Positions 8,365 to 16,317 of a stretch of DNA of 64,000 bases are shown in pieces. Position 1 is the stretch's first letter, and the number at the start of each line of letters is the position of its first letter. The notes under the pieces are model-generated. The model was not told where the DNA came from, ran no database searches, and saw only the letters and a list, made by a program, of their open reading frames with translations. This stretch comes from Opitutia bacterium. GTDB taxonomy: Bacteria; Verrucomicrobiota; Verrucomicrobiia; Opitutales; UBA953. The position numbers were made by a program, and so were the translations under genes. The stretch is taken from the NCBI GenBank assembly GCA_947470855.1, contig CANIUQ010000005.1, forward strand, positions 22,728 through 86,727, read 5' to 3'.

Positions 8365-8895
8365 TTATTTTTCTGAAGTCCCGTAGGTTCCTTTTTCGCA
8401 AGCACGGACGAAAATTTCGGTTTTTTTACGAATCTCATCCCATTTTTCTCGTAATTCTTGGGATTCATCGGGTGTGACTTGATGATCCTCTACGATGCTT
8501 ACAATGCGTGCGATGAGTAAGCTATATTCTTTTACCAAAGTGTGTGATGCCGTCGGTAACTTATCAGGGTTGGATTGAACTTCGTCGCGCTGAAAATGAC
8601 CCCCCGCTTTTTGAGCTAACCAATCGAGGATGCGTTCGTCACCAGTTTGGGTAATCAGGGTGGCCACGCGATCGAGGGGGTTGGATTGTGTTTTGCCCCG
8701 AGGGTTGGGCTCTCGCCATTTATACAACATCGAGGTAGACACACCCAAGGCTTGGGCAATCGAGCGATGGGCTTGAAGTTGCGAAGAGGCTAATGTGTGG
8801 GTGGATTTTTTACCTGCCAGTAGCAAAGCCTCCTGAATGACCTGATGGGATTCTTTAATGTGTTTATGGCGGAGATTTTTTGCTTTGGCAGGCAT
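8365..8895 (-). CDS. Phage CII/CP76-like helix-turn-helix regulator
   Basis: A protein of 176 residues from ATG 8895 (a TTG four codons upstream is possible). An N-terminal helix-turn-helix is suggested by RSIAQALGVSTSMLYKWREPNP at about 45-65. It is followed by LDRVATLITQTGDERILDWLAQKAGG, which resembles the phage regulatory CII family (CP76-type) core, and then a helical C-terminus. No phage genes surround it, so it is more likely a resident or domesticated regulator than a prophage remnant. It ends 38 bp before the deformylase start and may be co-transcribed with it. The upstream 157 bp is AT-rich and could hold its promoter or its own operator. Confidence 0.7.
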   Translation of the reverse strand: MPAKAKNLRHKHIKESHQVIQEALLLAGKKSTHTLASSQLQAHRSIAQALGVSTSMLYKWREPNPRGKTQSNPLDRVATLITQTGDERILDWLAQKAGGHFQRDEVQSNPDKLPTASHTLVKEYSLLIARIVSIVEDHQVTPDESQELREKWDEIRKKTEIFVRACEKGTYGTSEK

Positions 8896-9052
8896 TGTTA
8901 AAATCAAAGTGGGAGTGGATAATTTTTATATTAGAAATTTAATAAATTTAAATTACGGGGAAAGATTAATTTTTGAAACGCTTTTCGTTTATGCTCAAGG
9001 GAATCGACTTGCTTTTTAAAGTGAAGTTTGGCTGAAAGTAATGCAGGAGCTT

Positions 9053-9328
9053 ATGTTCGACGATTCCTTTTTATTTTTCTGTGGGCTTGTGCTTTTTGCC
9101 TTAGGGATAGTTGCTTTGCTTATTCGATGGAAAAATCATCGTCGAGCCAAACAGGGTAAATTATTTCGTTCTTTAGCTAAACAATCAAGACCTCGAACTT
9201 CTCGCGATGGTTTTTCTCGGCGTAGATTTAGAAACAAGCGTCATCGCCGCAGACATCGAGATTCCCATGACAGATTTTCGACGGATTCTGATGACAATAA
9301 AGACGATTTTTCGGATTATCGTGGTTAG
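9053..9328 (+). CDS. Small single-span membrane protein with an Arg-rich then Asp-rich tail
   Basis: A 91-residue protein starting at ATG 9053, chosen over ATG 9041 because AGGAG lies seven bases before it. It has one membrane helix (about residues 4-26, LFFCGLVLFALGIVALLI), then a strongly basic cytoplasmic stretch (SRRRFRNKRHRRRHRDS near 54-72), then an acidic tail (DSDDNKDDFSD). I know no named family for it. The charge-separated tail suggests binding to nucleic acid, ribosome or membrane lipid, but that is inference. Its stop codon overlaps, tail to tail, the stop codon of the metal-transporter permease on the other strand. Confidence 0.65.
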   Translation: MFDDSFLFFCGLVLFALGIVALLIRWKNHRRAKQGKLFRSLAKQSRPRTSRDGFSRRRFRNKRHRRRHRDSHDRFSTDSDDNKDDFSDYRG

Positions 9329-10137
9329 ACTCGCCGAGTGAATAGCCTCGCTGCCAGGTAGGGAATCATGTAACAAATGACAATGGCTGCACCTGAAGGA
9401 AGTTCGGCGAAATAAAAGGATAGGTAGAGTCCAGCGATGCCACTGAGAATGGCTACTCCTATTCCCCAACACATGACTTGAACTAAATTTTTCCCCAGTA
9501 GGACGCCTGTGGCTGAAGGAATAATAAAAAGTGCGGTGGTTAGAAGGGCGCCAACGAGACGAACTGACGCAACCGCCGCTAGGGCGATTAGCATTAGTAA
9601 AATGACCCGAAGCAGTGCTGGTTTAGCTCCGATGAGTTGAGCATACTCTTCATCAAAAGAAGCCAATTCTAACTCTTTATGAAGTAAACGCAGAGAGAGT
9701 AAAATAATGGCAGTGGTTAAACTGATAATCCAGAGGTCGTTTTTATCCACTGCTAAAATACTGCCGAACAGTAGACTCGTGAAATCCCGCCACGCATGAC
9801 TTAAGGAGATGAGCCCAACGCCAACCGCAAACATAAAAGAGAGCATAATTCCGATGGCGCTATCTTCGGAAATTTCTTTTTTTGAGGAAAGCCAAGCTAT
9901 CCCTGTAGCGGTGATAAGGGCGGCCCCGAGAGCTCCCCAGTATAACGAAAAGCCAAGTAAGATGGCTGCCGCTACTCCAGGAAGAATTGAGTGGGTGAGG
10001 GCGTTGCTGATAAAAGCCATTCGACGTAGAATGATGTAAGCGCCTAAACACCCAGCAGTAGTGCTACTCAGCAAGATGGCTACCAGAGCTCGCAGAAAAA
10101 AATCTTCCCGCAAGGGTTGGATAAAGAAATCAATCAT
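9325..10137 (-). CDS. Zinc/manganese ABC importer, membrane permease (ABC-3 family)
   Basis: A 270-residue integral membrane protein with seven to eight hydrophobic segments, in the ABC-3 family that moves zinc or manganese. Family marks include the start FFLRALVAILLSSTTAGCLGAYIILRR-like segment, GAALITATGIAW and the LVGALLTTALFIIPSATG stretch. ATG 10137 is preferred to the GTG at 10158; it overlaps the ATPase stop codon in ATGATTGA, a translational-coupling arrangement. The gene is third in the order binding protein, ATPase, permease. Which metal is carried cannot be decided from this subunit. Confidence 0.92.
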   Translation of the reverse strand: MIDFFIQPLREDFFLRALVAILLSSTTAGCLGAYIILRRMAFISNALTHSILPGVAAAILLGFSLYWGALGAALITATGIAWLSSKKEISEDSAIGIMLSFMFAVGVGLISLSHAWRDFTSLLFGSILAVDKNDLWIISLTTAIILLSLRLLHKELELASFDEEYAQLIGAKPALLRVILLMLIALAAVASVRLVGALLTTALFIIPSATGVLLGKNLVQVMCWGIGVAILSGIAGLYLSFYFAELPSGAAIVICYMIPYLAARLFTRRV

Positions 10138-10906
10138 GGCGATGGGGGTGTCCCGCACAGGCGTGCAGTGTTTTTAAGGTCCCGTGATTGAGTTCAAGAA
10201 TGCAATCAAATCGTTTCAATTCGGCGGGATCATGGGTGGCCATCAATACCGTGAAGCTATTTTGTGAGTGAAAAAGAAAAGATTCTACGATTTCCCGACT
10301 ACGCGTATCGAGGGCCGCAAAAGGCTCATCCAGCAGAAGAATTTCCGCACCTTGCACCGTTGCACGTGCGAGCAAGGTGCGTTGGAGTTGCCCGCCAGAA
10401 AGTTGGTGTACTGGGCGATCGGCTAATTCTTTTAAGTCTAAAAGGTCGAGGGCTTTATCGATGGCAGCTTCGCCATGATGACATTCTTCAAACCATCCGT
10501 GATGAGCATAGGTTCCCATCTGTACGCAGCGGCGAAGTTGCAATGGGAAGAAGGGCGTTAATTGCGGTCGCTGGGCTAAATATGCGATACGACTCCGGCC
10601 GAATTGAGGGGCAACACCGAGTAGATTGACGGTGCCTTTTGTTAGAGGGTTTAATCCTGCGAGAGTTCTTAAGAGGGTCGATTTACCTGAACCATTGGGG
10701 CCAATGAGTGCCGCGCGACAGCCACAAGGAATCGAGAAATTCACATCGCGAAAGGCGAGCGGAAATCCAGGTTGTGCTGAGCAGGCAAGATTTTCGGCCT
10801 CAATCGCCACGCCGTGGCAATCGACTTTTTTCTCTTTGGCGTAAGGAACTGCAGGCAAAATTGCCGACAAAGGATTTTCAAAAATAGAAGGTAGAAAATT
10901 GCGCAT
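10130..10906 (-). CDS. Zinc/manganese ABC importer, ATP-binding protein
   Basis: A 258-residue ABC ATPase with every catalytic motif: Walker A GPNGSGKST (69-77), Q-loop glutamine Q112, signature LSGGQ (169-173), Walker B ILLLDEP (189-195) and H-loop His225. It powers the adjacent ABC-3 permease. The first 35 or so residues are an extension before the ABC core, and the true start could be further in. The ATG at 10906 overlaps the stop of the upstream binding-protein gene by one base (TAATG) and its own stop overlaps the permease start, so the three genes are translationally coupled. Confidence 0.93.
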   Translation of the reverse strand: MRNFLPSIFENPLSAILPAVPYAKEKKVDCHGVAIEAENLACSAQPGFPLAFRDVNFSIPCGCRAALIGPNGSGKSTLLRTLAGLNPLTKGTVNLLGVAPQFGRSRIAYLAQRPQLTPFFPLQLRRCVQMGTYAHHGWFEECHHGEAAIDKALDLLDLKELADRPVHQLSGGQLQRTLLARATVQGAEILLLDEPFAALDTRSREIVESFLFHSQNSFTVLMATHDPAELKRFDCILELNHGTLKTLHACAGHPHRHD

Positions 10907-11757
10907 TACTTTTGCAGGCCTTCGGCTAGTCGGCGTGCGTTTAGGAGCATCATGGATGGCCAGGTGTCGCCCTCTTTGCCAGGTGGTTGAAGATACTCGA
11001 AAGAAAGAGGAATCGGGGGTGGTAGTTTCGTGTCTTCGGCGAGTCTTTGGGCGATTTCATTATTTTGCCCCTCGTCAAAAGTGATGAGGCGAATTTCTTT
11101 CTCACGAATGACTTTCAATAGATCGGCATAATGTTTGGCCGAGGGTTCGCAACATTCAGCCGTGTTGCTGATAAGAATTGTTTCGGCGACCTTTAAACCA
11201 AAATGATCTGTAAAGGGAGCAAGGCTATCGTGTTGGCTGAGAATGATGCGGTGATGAAGGGGTATTGGCGCGAAAATAGCCGCTATTTTTTTATCTGTGT
11301 CCTCAATTTCTTGGATCAAAGCTTGGAGTGATGCTTGCGATGCCGCCTGATCTAAAGGAAATGATGCCTGTAAATGGGCGTGTATCTCGATAACCATGCG
11401 TTTTGCTTGCGCTGGGTTAATCCAAGAGTGTAGCCATTGGGGCTTGGCATTGGGTGCCAGCCAAAGGATTTTTGCTTTCTTTGGGTTAGCTTTGACCCAG
11501 TCCTCTAACCAAGGTTCAAGGAGGGGGTTGATGGCAATGATAACGCTCGCCTCGGCTAAGGCTTTAGAATCACGGGGATTTAAGTGATAACCATGTAGCT
11601 CTCCTCCGCTCATTATCAACGACTTACGTTTAATATCTGGAGCTATTTTACTCACCCAGTAATCGATCACCGTAAATGAAGAAACAACCTCGGTTTGACC
11701 CCAGGCTTTGACTGCAAAACAGGTGAAAATACTCAAAAATAGGACAAATATCCTCAT
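10906..11757 (-). CDS. Zinc/manganese ABC importer, periplasmic metal-binding protein (ZnuA/TroA type)
   Basis: A 283-residue protein with a signal peptide (residues 1-20). The four ligand positions of cluster A-I metal-binding proteins are visible: His58 in HGYHLNPRD, His110 in HSWINP, His176 in SQHDSLAPF and the acidic D228/E229 in TFDEGQ. The His-rich loop common in zinc-specific ZnuA is absent, so zinc and manganese both remain possible. It is the first gene of the importer operon. A 15-base partial palindrome lies 33-47 bases upstream, a plausible site for a metal-responsive Fur-family repressor; no such regulator is in the window. Confidence 0.9.
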   Translation of the reverse strand: MRIFVLFLSIFTCFAVKAWGQTEVVSSFTVIDYWVSKIAPDIKRKSLIMSGGELHGYHLNPRDSKALAEASVIIAINPLLEPWLEDWVKANPKKAKILWLAPNAKPQWLHSWINPAQAKRMVIEIHAHLQASFPLDQAASQASLQALIQEIEDTDKKIAAIFAPIPLHHRIILSQHDSLAPFTDHFGLKVAETILISNTAECCEPSAKHYADLLKVIREKEIRLITFDEGQNNEIAQRLAEDTKLPPPIPLSFEYLQPPGKEGDTWPSMMLLNARRLAEGLQK

Positions 11758-11789
11758 TTAGATATTGGGTTAGCGGGAAAGGTGTTAAA

Positions 11790-11804
11790 TGCAATCATTT
11801 TGCA
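11790..11804. promoter_or_regulatory. Possible metal-repressor operator in front of the ABC importer
   Basis: TGCAATCATTTTGCA is an interrupted palindrome (half-sites TGCAA / TTGCA, 7-1-7 layout with two mismatches) lying 33 bases upstream of the metal-binding protein start, in the 117-bp divergent gap to the pilus-like locus. Fur/Zur operators have this general layout, but the match to any known consensus is only loose. Confidence 0.3.
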
Positions 11805-11874
11805 ATAAACCCTCGCTTAGCCCTGCCGTTTTTGCATTTGCCACAGGTTATTTAGGACTTACCCATAGAGACTT

Positions 11875-12564
11875 ATGCGTTTATTAAAGGCCATTTACAG
11901 CTGCCTGCTGGTGTTGGTTTTTCAACTGAGTGCTTTGAACGCAGAGACGGCTGTGAATAACGCTAATGTTCCGACCAAGCCATCGGTGACCGTTCATGAT
12001 GTAAAATTTTTGCAAACTAAGTTGGGCGGACAGGTCAATTTTTCCAACCGCATGCAGGTTGAAGTTGGAGCGAATAACAATTCTGATCCTAAGGCCCCGA
12101 ATAAAAAATGGGTGGATAAAGTGAAAGTCACTGTCACCCAAATTTATAAAACCGACTCGAAGAAATTTGAAGATTGGAATTACTACCGTGCCTCCGCGAC
12201 GATTTTAACTTTAGAGGTTGGAGCTTCAAATTCTCGCTCGGTTTTGTTTTATCTGCCGAGTGATATCGTGAAGCGCGATCGTCTCAGCAAGGAACCAGAT
12301 TATTATTTTGTACAACTCGAAGTGAACGGCAAAGAGGAGCCTCTTTTTGATGCCAAGGGTTTGGTCATTCCTGAGCAAGCTCGGGGCATACACAAAGATT
12401 TACTTTTAAAATCTAATTTCGATCCTGCGAAAGAAGCGGCAGACCGAGGAGTGCTTAATAATCCAGGTGTTCTGCGACCACAGTATCTATTGTCTTATTT
12501 TGATACAAAAGGATGGGTGCCTGAGTCTCCCGAGTTTATTCGTGAAGACGCCCCTTCCCGCTAA
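11875..12564 (+). CDS. Amuc_1102-like pilus-locus protein
   Basis: A 229-residue secreted protein: signal peptide about 1-23 (LLVLVFQLSALNA, cleavage before ETAVN), then a compact, beta-rich domain without recognisable catalytic residues. It is assigned by position and character: it directly precedes a PilM-like protein, two single-span proteins and a secretin, the order of the Akkermansia muciniphila genes Amuc_1102 to Amuc_1098. The function of this family is not known in detail; it is probably a periplasmic or outer-membrane-associated part of the apparatus. It is first in the operon, diverging from the metal importer. No Shine-Dalgarno precedes the ATG. Confidence 0.8.
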   Translation: MRLLKAIYSCLLVLVFQLSALNAETAVNNANVPTKPSVTVHDVKFLQTKLGGQVNFSNRMQVEVGANNNSDPKAPNKKWVDKVKVTVTQIYKTDSKKFEDWNYYRASATILTLEVGASNSRSVLFYLPSDIVKRDRLSKEPDYYFVQLEVNGKEEPLFDAKGLVIPEQARGIHKDLLLKSNFDPAKEAADRGVLNNPGVLRPQYLLSYFDTKGWVPESPEFIREDAPSR

Positions 12565-12594
12565 TTTCAACAGCGAATATTGTCTTTCGACTGC

Positions 12595-14289
12595 ATGAGT
12601 CAGAAAAAAAGCCTTATTGTTAATCTTGCCGCATCACATGTTTCCATTTCGGCTTTTCGTGCTGAAGCGGGGAAGTTGATTTTGGAGCAATTCTTTACGC
12701 GAGATTTAGCTCCAGGTTTGGCGGATGACGATTGGCTGAATGAGGCGGTTACAGCCGTAAGTTATTTAGTATCGGCGAACAAAATTTCTGGGCGAGTAAC
12801 CATCATTGCCCCGAGTTTTCTTCTGCTCCAAAAAACTTTAAAGGTGCCGCAAGTTGAGCCGGAACGGCAGGCGCAGATTGTCGCTTTTGAGGCACAAAAT
12901 AATATCCCTTATCCTTTGAATGAAGTCATTTGGGATAGTCAGGTTATCTCCTCTGATGGAGTGGAGGCGGAAATCCTGCTTTTTGCATTACGCACCGAAG
13001 TGGCTAGTAAGATTGCGCATTCCATTGCGGCTACCGGCTTGCGACCATTGTCGATTCAGGCTGCACCACTTCTTGATGCACAAGCCGCACAGTTGGCGGG
13101 GTTAGCCCAAGAAGAAGAGTCCTTGATTGTTAATGTCGGTGCTCGCTCAACGGGTTTGAGTTTTATTGGGCCTGCTGGTTCTACGATTCAAACGGCTAAT
13201 ATTGGGGGAAATCTTCTCACCCAAGGTGTTTCAGATAATACTGGGCAAGCTTTTCTTAATGCCGAGGCGCTCAAGATTGGATATTTCAATGGCGTGATTC
13301 ATTTGCCCGAATCCGATCCACAAATCGCGATTCTCCAAGCCAATGTGCAAAGTTTTATCCGTCGTCTCTCGCAAGACATCAATCGACGATTAATTAATAT
13401 TCGCCGTGGGGCTGGAGCGCGCCAGCCAACTCGTATTTTGTTAACTGGGCGAGGTTCACGAGTGCCGGGGCTTTCTGAACATCTGACCGAGTCTCTGCGT
13501 TTGCCGGTGGAAGATTTTAATCCTGCCCCTGCGGTCAAGATTGATGCGGGAGTAAACCCGCAATATATTCAGCAACATCTCTTGCAGATTTCAGAAGTGA
13601 TCGGTGAAGCCGCTCGATTGGTTTTACCGAAAGCAACAGGGGTGAATTTAATTCCACGTGATATTGCCGCGCAGATGGTTTTCGATGCGCGTAAACCTTT
13701 ACTCATTCTTGCCTCCGTCCTCGTAGCCATTTCGCCTTTGCCTATTTGCCATGCTTACTACTCTGCCAATCAGTATAATGAGGAGCAAATGGCAAAGGTT
13801 AAAGTTAAAGCGGATGCCCTTTTAAGCCATCAACGAGAATTAAAGACAACGCGCGAGTCTGCTAATTCGGTTTGGGAGGTGAATAAGAAGTTGGAATTTG
13901 TTTTCGACCAATCTCCGAATTGGGTGAACTTCTTAGTTGATTTACAGGATCGAATTAAAGCGAGTTCAGATACATGGGTTGAAGATATTCGGGTGAAGCG
14001 AGAACAAGCGGTGGCCACCCCTGTGCTCGATGGCGAAGTTGCTCCACCCGCTCCTCCATCCGTGACAAAGGTCATTGTGACCGCACGAATTCTTTTGAAT
14101 AAAATACCACCTGGTCGACCCTTTAACGCCCAAGAGTTTAACGAGCGAGAGGTTGCTTTAGTTGAAAGTTTAAAGCGGTCGCCTTTCGTTGCTGATATCC
14201 CCTCGGACGAAATTAAACCAGAGTATAGTGAGCCAAATATTCCGCGGGTCACTTTTACCTTAGTTATAAAACAGGAGAAAGCTCTGTGA
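12595..14289 (+). CDS. Amuc_1101-like PilM-type protein with a PilN-like periplasmic part
   Basis: A protein of about 564 residues from ATG 12595 (TTG 12580 is in frame but less likely). Residues 1-345 are an actin-like ATPase domain of the PilM type, with a nucleotide-binding strand VNVGARSTGLSF and the LLTGRGSRVPGL segment. A transmembrane helix follows at about 366-386 (LLILASVLVAISPLPICHAYY), then a coiled coil and a small periplasmic domain like PilN. In standard type IV pili PilM and PilN are separate proteins; here they are joined, as in the Amuc_1101 family. It should form the inner-membrane platform with the two following proteins. The next gene starts 8 bp downstream. Confidence 0.87.
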   Translation: MSQKKSLIVNLAASHVSISAFRAEAGKLILEQFFTRDLAPGLADDDWLNEAVTAVSYLVSANKISGRVTIIAPSFLLLQKTLKVPQVEPERQAQIVAFEAQNNIPYPLNEVIWDSQVISSDGVEAEILLFALRTEVASKIAHSIAATGLRPLSIQAAPLLDAQAAQLAGLAQEEESLIVNVGARSTGLSFIGPAGSTIQTANIGGNLLTQGVSDNTGQAFLNAEALKIGYFNGVIHLPESDPQIAILQANVQSFIRRLSQDINRRLINIRRGAGARQPTRILLTGRGSRVPGLSEHLTESLRLPVEDFNPAPAVKIDAGVNPQYIQQHLLQISEVIGEAARLVLPKATGVNLIPRDIAAQMVFDARKPLLILASVLVAISPLPICHAYYSANQYNEEQMAKVKVKADALLSHQRELKTTRESANSVWEVNKKLEFVFDQSPNWVNFLVDLQDRIKASSDTWVEDIRVKREQAVATPVLDGEVAPPAPPSVTKVIVTARILLNKIPPGRPFNAQEFNEREVALVESLKRSPFVADIPSDEIKPEYSEPNIPRVTFTLVIKQEKAL

Positions 14290-14297
14290 GCTGAATC

Positions 14298-15362
14298 ATG
14301 AACGATTTTAAAAAGAATCCCATTTTTTATTCAGTCATCACCCTGCTGGCAGGGCTGTTCTTGGCCGGAATCTGGTTTGTCTATAGTTTAAGTTCAGCTC
14401 AGGCAGCGAGCGCCAAGAAGTTAACCATGGAGGTAAATAAATACCGCAACTTGATTGCTGGTTATAAATTTATTCCAGAGGCTAATCCTGTTTCCCTTAC
14501 TCCCGTTAATGTAGAATCAGCGCGATCGGATAAAAATGAATTAATTAATCATCAGGCCAAATTACGCATGGCTATTTCTGGCCCACAGGAATTGCGTATT
14601 TTAGGAAAAGAAAAAATGACTAATACCGAACTCGTTGCTTTGATGAAGCAATCGGTCGATGAATGGACGAAGAGCGCCAACGATCAAGGTATTCGACTGC
14701 TTACGGGTGAAAATAAATGCGATTTTGGTTTTCGCCGCTACATACGCAATGCTGGCTCATCTCCTCGGGGAAAATTCGCAAAAATTGATCAACAGCGACT
14801 CATTATCGATTTCCTTTACAAGTTGTTAGCCGATTCTCGCTCTGAAGCTGGTGGGGCAACGCGCACTCCGCTTTTATTGATATCGATTGATCGCGAGCCT
14901 ATTGAAATTTTAGAAGCGAACCCCACGGGCGAAGTTCCTCGATTTGAGGCAGACGAATTTACGCCTACGCGTTCATTCCGTCAGGATAAATACGTCGAAA
15001 CTCTCTCTTTCCGTCTTAAATTTGTTTCACAAACTTCTACGCTCCGGACTTTTCTTAATAAGTTGCATGACACTGGTCGACCCTTTGCCATTACCTCGAT
15101 TGAGGTGAGTACTCCCACTCCTGAGGTGGTAAAAAGTTTAGGTGGTAATGTGGTTATTGATTCGGCTGCCTCAGCCACTCCGACTGCTGTCCCTGCCTTT
15201 TTCATGGATGCAACCTTGGCTAATTCTTCAACGGGAACGACGCCAGCTGCACCTGAACGAAAAGTGGTTATGCGCCAATCACCTTCAGAATTCACCATTC
15301 AATTGGATTATCTTTTTGCTCCCGAAGATAAGCCTGCCACCACTGGAGAAACGAAAAAATAA
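14298..15362 (+). CDS. Amuc_1100-like pilus-locus protein
   Basis: A 354-residue protein with one N-terminal membrane helix (about 10-32) and a large periplasmic part: a helical region near 35-110, then an alpha/beta domain, a Pro/Thr/Ala-rich linker around 275-320 and a short terminal strand. The layout resembles PilN/PilO-type proteins and the Amuc_1100 family, whose Akkermansia member is a surface-exposed protein that signals to the host through TLR2. This one is some 35 residues longer than Amuc_1100. Identification rests on gene order, topology and size. It lies 8 bp after the PilM-like gene and 14 bp before the next. Confidence 0.83.
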   Translation: MNDFKKNPIFYSVITLLAGLFLAGIWFVYSLSSAQAASAKKLTMEVNKYRNLIAGYKFIPEANPVSLTPVNVESARSDKNELINHQAKLRMAISGPQELRILGKEKMTNTELVALMKQSVDEWTKSANDQGIRLLTGENKCDFGFRRYIRNAGSSPRGKFAKIDQQRLIIDFLYKLLADSRSEAGGATRTPLLLISIDREPIEILEANPTGEVPRFEADEFTPTRSFRQDKYVETLSFRLKFVSQTSTLRTFLNKLHDTGRPFAITSIEVSTPTPEVVKSLGGNVVIDSAASATPTAVPAFFMDATLANSSTGTTPAAPERKVVMRQSPSEFTIQLDYLFAPEDKPATTGETKK

Positions 15363-15376
15363 TAACCGCTGACTTC

Positions 15377-16297
15377 ATGAATTCTCGTAAAGATATCAGT
15401 TTTGTTCTGGGTGCGGTTAGTTTATTTGTTTTGGCGATTTTGGTTTGGGGTTCGCTTTATCATGGTTGGTTTCCCAGCTTAGCTAAGCCTCTGATTCCTA
15501 AGGACATGGAGGGGCCTAAAGATATCGTCGAGTTATCAGAAAATCCCCAAGGGTCACTCTATCCGGACACCCCTCGAATTAACGTGAAAGATGGGGTTAA
15601 AACTTGGCCCAAACCTGAAGAAAATGACGATGGCTGGGATTACGATTTGTTCACAACGATTGATATCGCCTGGGATTCTCTGCAGGGCGAGTACGTTCCC
15701 ATGTCGCGCAAGGTCATTCCGACCCCGCCTTTTGGGGTGGCTTTGGTTAAATTGGCCCACCCCCGTTACCCTTATGTCCTTCGCTCCAGTATGGCAGCCA
15801 AGTCTGGCAAAGAAGAGGATCGGGAGTTCACCATTGAAAACGTCGAGACCAAAACCTTCTATGAGCGGTGCAAGTTGAAGCGACCTATCGACCCTAAATT
15901 GCCTATTATTCCTCAATCTTTTAAGGTCGAAAAAGGCCCCGACGGGTTTCCGCGTAACATCCTAACCTTGAGAGACAATCTTCTAAACCGAACCATCGTT
16001 ATCGACGATATCAAGCCCGTAGAGTTTAAGGATACTTTAGATATCGTCTTAGTCTCGACCTCTGACCCCTCTACGACTTGGACCTTCCACGAAAAAGGGG
16101 CAAAATTTACCTATCAATTAGCCGATTACGTCATCAAAGACATTGACTTAGATAACAAGACCGTGACCGTTGATAAGACCTTCATACCCGTGCCCAAAAA
16201 GGGACTTAAGACTTTCACTCAGACCCTGAATCTGCCATCGTCCACCGACACAAAGTTGTCTCCCCCTTCGAAAGATAAAGCTAAAAAATCTCGCTAA
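15377..16297 (+). CDS. Amuc_1099-like pilus-locus protein
   Basis: A 306-residue protein with an N-terminal membrane helix (about 8-30) and a periplasmic region rich in Pro, Lys and Asp and in short beta strands. It contains no enzyme motif. It sits between the Amuc_1100-like gene and the secretin, as Amuc_1099 does, and may play a PilP-like linking role between the inner-membrane platform and the secretin, but this is inference. The C-terminus is Lys- and Ser-rich. Spacing is 14 bp upstream and 20 bp downstream. Confidence 0.82.
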   Translation: MNSRKDISFVLGAVSLFVLAILVWGSLYHGWFPSLAKPLIPKDMEGPKDIVELSENPQGSLYPDTPRINVKDGVKTWPKPEENDDGWDYDLFTTIDIAWDSLQGEYVPMSRKVIPTPPFGVALVKLAHPRYPYVLRSSMAAKSGKEEDREFTIENVETKTFYERCKLKRPIDPKLPIIPQSFKVEKGPDGFPRNILTLRDNLLNRTIVIDDIKPVEFKDTLDIVLVSTSDPSTTWTFHEKGAKFTYQLADYVIKDIDLDNKTVTVDKTFIPVPKKGLKTFTQTLNLPSSTDTKLSPPSKDKAKKSR

Positions 16298-16317
16298 TCA
16301 TAAACTTTCAAACTCCG

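Noticed and set aside
8365..8895. Prophage remnant
   Set aside because: A single CII-like regulator is present, with no integrase, structural or lysis genes and no attachment-site repeat near it.
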